A stretch of 6,659 nucleotides of DNA. Source: Nitrospinota bacterium (GTDB lineage Bacteria; Nitrospinota; Nitrospinia; UBA9942). The notes under the pieces were generated by a model. The model ran no database searches and was not told where the DNA came from. It worked only from the letters and a program-made list of their open reading frames with translations. Below are positions 5,410 through 6,659 of the stretch, piece by piece (positions within the stretch are counted from its first letter, which is position 1; each line of letters starts with the position of its first letter). The stretch is from NCBI GenBank assembly GCA_016234205.1, contig JACRGN010000082.1:1-6659 (forward strand), in the 5' to 3' direction. Position numbers and translations under genes: made by a program.

Positions 5410-5951
5410 ATCTCCCTCCTTACATGAACCAGATTTGTATGGCAGTTTAGACAGCTCTTTACCTCTTTTTTCTTAAATGCCTTATGAGCTAAAAGTCCGC
5501 CCCTGTGAAGACCTGAAGGGAAAAGATTTTTATGACACCTTTCACATGCCTCAGGACTGATACCTTTTGCTGCCGATACCTTCCATTTTTGATGGTCCAT
5601 CTCTTCAGGCTTTAATAGAAAATGCATTATAGTATCCTTCATGCCCTGATGAATCTTTGTATACCACTTATTGAATTCCCCTGGAGGCAGATGACAGTCA
5701 GCACAATCAGCCACCACACCTCCTTCACTGTCAAAATGGCTTGATTTAAGATATTGCTGATACGGCTCAACCATCTCATGACACTGTGATGAGCAGAACT
5801 TATTTGTTGATGAATAATGAAATGATAGGGTTGTAAGACCATAAGATATTGTCAGTCCTGCTGCCGTTAAAAGGACAATGATAATTATATGCACCTTGCT
5901 TGGTGCAGACCGCCTGAACCCCTCGTCTATGTCTAATTTTTTTTCGTTCAT
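5406..5951 (-). CDS. NapC/NirT/NrfH-family tetraheme membrane cytochrome c (CycX-like quinol dehydrogenase), 181 aa
   Basis: A short basic N-terminus is followed by one membrane helix at about residues 20-42, then a periplasmic domain with four heme sites. These are CSSQCH (53-58, a CX3CH variant followed by EM), CADCH (83-87), CERCH (136-140) and CLNCH (167-171). A single anchor plus four hemes and a methionine (Met60) two residues after the first heme histidine are typical of NapC/NrfH quinol dehydrogenases. These move electrons from menaquinol or ubiquinol to a periplasmic multiheme enzyme. The TGA stop overlaps the ATG of the octaheme gene (ATGA), so the two are translationally coupled and almost certainly form a complex. 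The same pairing (CycX with HAO) is known in Campylobacterota. The start at 5951 has no visible Shine-Dalgarno sequence, and a hexamer repeat lies just upstream. The gene is 104 bp after amt. Confidence 0.88.
   Translation of the reverse strand: MNEKKLDIDEGFRRSAPSKVHIIIIVLLTAAGLTISYGLTTLSFHYSSTNKFCSSQCHEMVEPYQQYLKSSHFDSEGGVVADCADCHLPPGEFNKWYTKIHQGMKDTIMHFLLKPEEMDHQKWKVSAAKGISPEACERCHKNLFPSGLHRGGLLAHKAFKKKEVKSCLNCHTNLVHVRREI
5415..5421 (-). promoter_or_regulatory. Ribosome binding site of the octaheme cytochrome gene
   Basis: The minus strand reads AAGGAGG five bases before the ATG at 5409. It lies inside the end of the tetraheme cytochrome gene. It decides the start and hence shows that the unusually long 60-residue signal peptide is probably really translated. 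Confidence 0.85.
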
Positions 5952-5964
5952 AATTAGTGATTAG

Positions 5965-6056
5965 CAGTGTCAGTGTCAGTGTCAGTGTCAGTGTCAGTGT
6001 CAGTGTCAGTTAAAGGAATCTAATTTTTTGCTGACACTCACACTCACACTTACACT
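5965..6056. repeat. Hexanucleotide tandem array CAGTGT with a facing inverted array
   Basis: Seven perfect CAGTGT copies plus a partial one occupy 5965-6010. After a 22-base AT-rich loop, four diverged inverted units (GACACT, CACACT, CACACT, TACACT) run from 6033 to 6056 and touch the amt stop codon. The two arrays pair over 26 positions with three mismatches, giving a long imperfect hairpin. On the minus strand this is the whole leader between amt and the tetraheme cytochrome gene, ending 13 bases before its ATG. Confidence 0.9.
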
Positions 6057-6659
6057 TATTTTATATTCGTAATCTGGAAATCAGGGTATGCTGCTGCTGT
6101 ATGCTCGGAATAGTCAAGCCCCTGATACTCCTCTTCCTCTGTAACCCTCAAACCAATTGCCTTTTTGATGAACATAAAAATTCCATATGAGACAGAAAAT
6201 GCCCAGATAAATGCCACAATACTGCCGAGCAGTTGAATACCAATATTGTGGAGGTTAAACATCTCTCCTGTCTTGAACATTCCGAGTGCTACAGTCCCCC
6301 ATACACCACAGACTCCATGTACAGATACGGCACCAACAGGGTCATCTATCTTCAATCTGTCAAACTGAATAACAGAGAAGACAACAATAACACCTGCAAC
6401 AATCCCTGTCACAACTGCCCATACAGGCTCTACATCGGCACAACCCGCAGTAATTGCAACAAGACCAGATAGGGCGCCGTTGAGTGTCATTCCGACATCA
6501 GGCTTGCCAAATCTAAACCATGCTGTAATCATCCCTGACACAGCCGCCGCAGAGCCTGAAAGGGTTGTGTTTATCATAATATTTGCAATCTTGCTTCCCC
6601 CCTCCAAAGTATTACCTGCATTGAATCCATACCATCCAAACCATAAAATCAGTGTCCCG
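6056..6659 (-). CDS. amt: Ammonium transporter (Amt/MEP/Rh family), C-terminal 200 residues, cut by window edge
   Basis: Amt is a trimeric inner-membrane channel for ammonium uptake, normally gated by PII (GlnK). The frame enters from the right edge as GTLILWFGWYGFNAGNTL, a strong family motif, and continues through roughly five membrane helices. The motif VSVHGVCGVWG carries the pore histidine corresponding to His318 of E. coli AmtB. The C-terminal cytoplasmic tail has LRVTEEEEYQGLDYSEH, the conserved region that contacts the channel and responds to PII binding. The N-terminal half, including the first pore histidine, is outside the window. A TTG at 6605-6607 is only an internal leucine codon. 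The gene is first in the visible transcription order, and its stop codon touches the CAGTGT repeat hairpin. Confidence 0.96.
   Translation of the reverse strand, partial: GTLILWFGWYGFNAGNTLEGGSKIANIMINTTLSGSAAAVSGMITAWFRFGKPDVGMTLNGALSGLVAITAGCADVEPVWAVVTGIVAGVIVVFSVIQFDRLKIDDPVGAVSVHGVCGVWGTVALGMFKTGEMFNLHNIGIQLLGSIVAFIWAFSVSYGIFMFIKKAIGLRVTEEEEYQGLDYSEHTAAAYPDFQITNIK

Noticed and set aside
4311..5450. Open frames overlapping the octaheme cytochrome gene (4311-4493 minus; 4569-4784 and 5196-5450 plus)
   Set aside because: All lie in other frames of a gene proven by eight heme motifs. None shows a domain or signal of its own.
5639..6472. Open frames at 5639-5842 (minus) and 6233-6472 (plus)
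   Set aside because: They are shadows of the tetraheme cytochrome and amt genes, with no independent evidence.
6605..6607. TTG start for a 183-residue Amt-like protein
   Set aside because: The frame continues without a stop to the window edge and encodes the conserved WFGWYGFNAGN motif upstream, so the TTG is an internal leucine.

Overview
The window comes from a diderm (Gram-negative type) bacterium with an anaerobic or facultative respiratory lifestyle. It encodes a beta-barrel outer-membrane protein, a periplasmic octaheme cytochrome c and a membrane tetraheme quinol dehydrogenase. Composition is moderately AT-rich. Non-coding DNA is packed with short palindromic and tandem repeats of the sort often seen in uncultivated metagenomic lineages (Nitrospirota-, Planctomycetota- or Schekmanbacteria-like genomes). 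The lineage cannot be fixed from this sequence alone.

All eight genes lie on the minus strand, so transcription runs from high to low coordinates. In that order: the C-terminal 200 residues of an ammonium transporter (Amt, cut by the right edge); a hexanucleotide-repeat spacer; a NapC/NrfH-type tetraheme membrane cytochrome; an octaheme hydroxylamine-oxidoreductase-like cytochrome; a SUMF1/FGE-fold protein; a repeat-filled spacer; an SPFH/Band 7 membrane protein; a 368-bp repeat island; a small XRE-family regulator; a three-hairpin repeat; a beta-barrel outer-membrane protein; another palindromic repeat; and the first 94 residues of a PII signalling protein (cut by the left edge). The two cytochromes and the SUMF1-like gene are joined by ATGA stop/start overlaps and are clearly one translationally coupled unit.

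The functional reading is a nitrogen module. The tetraheme protein would pass electrons from the quinol pool to the periplasmic octaheme enzyme. This pairing matches the HAO plus CycX pairs of Campylobacterota, which are proposed to reduce nitrite or hydroxylamine to ammonium. The flanking Amt and PII would import the ammonium and sense nitrogen status. Amt and PII genes are normally adjacent; here about 5.8 kb separates them. The direction of catalysis (reduction or oxidation) cannot be settled from sequence inspection.

The second theme is repeats. Nearly every gene junction carries a different palindromic or tandem repeat. Two have become coding: a palindromic element translated as residues 6-34 of the SUMF1-like protein, and an inverted purine/pyrimidine repeat translated as the front of the octaheme cytochrome's signal peptide. 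A third repeat supplies the stop codon of the XRE regulator.
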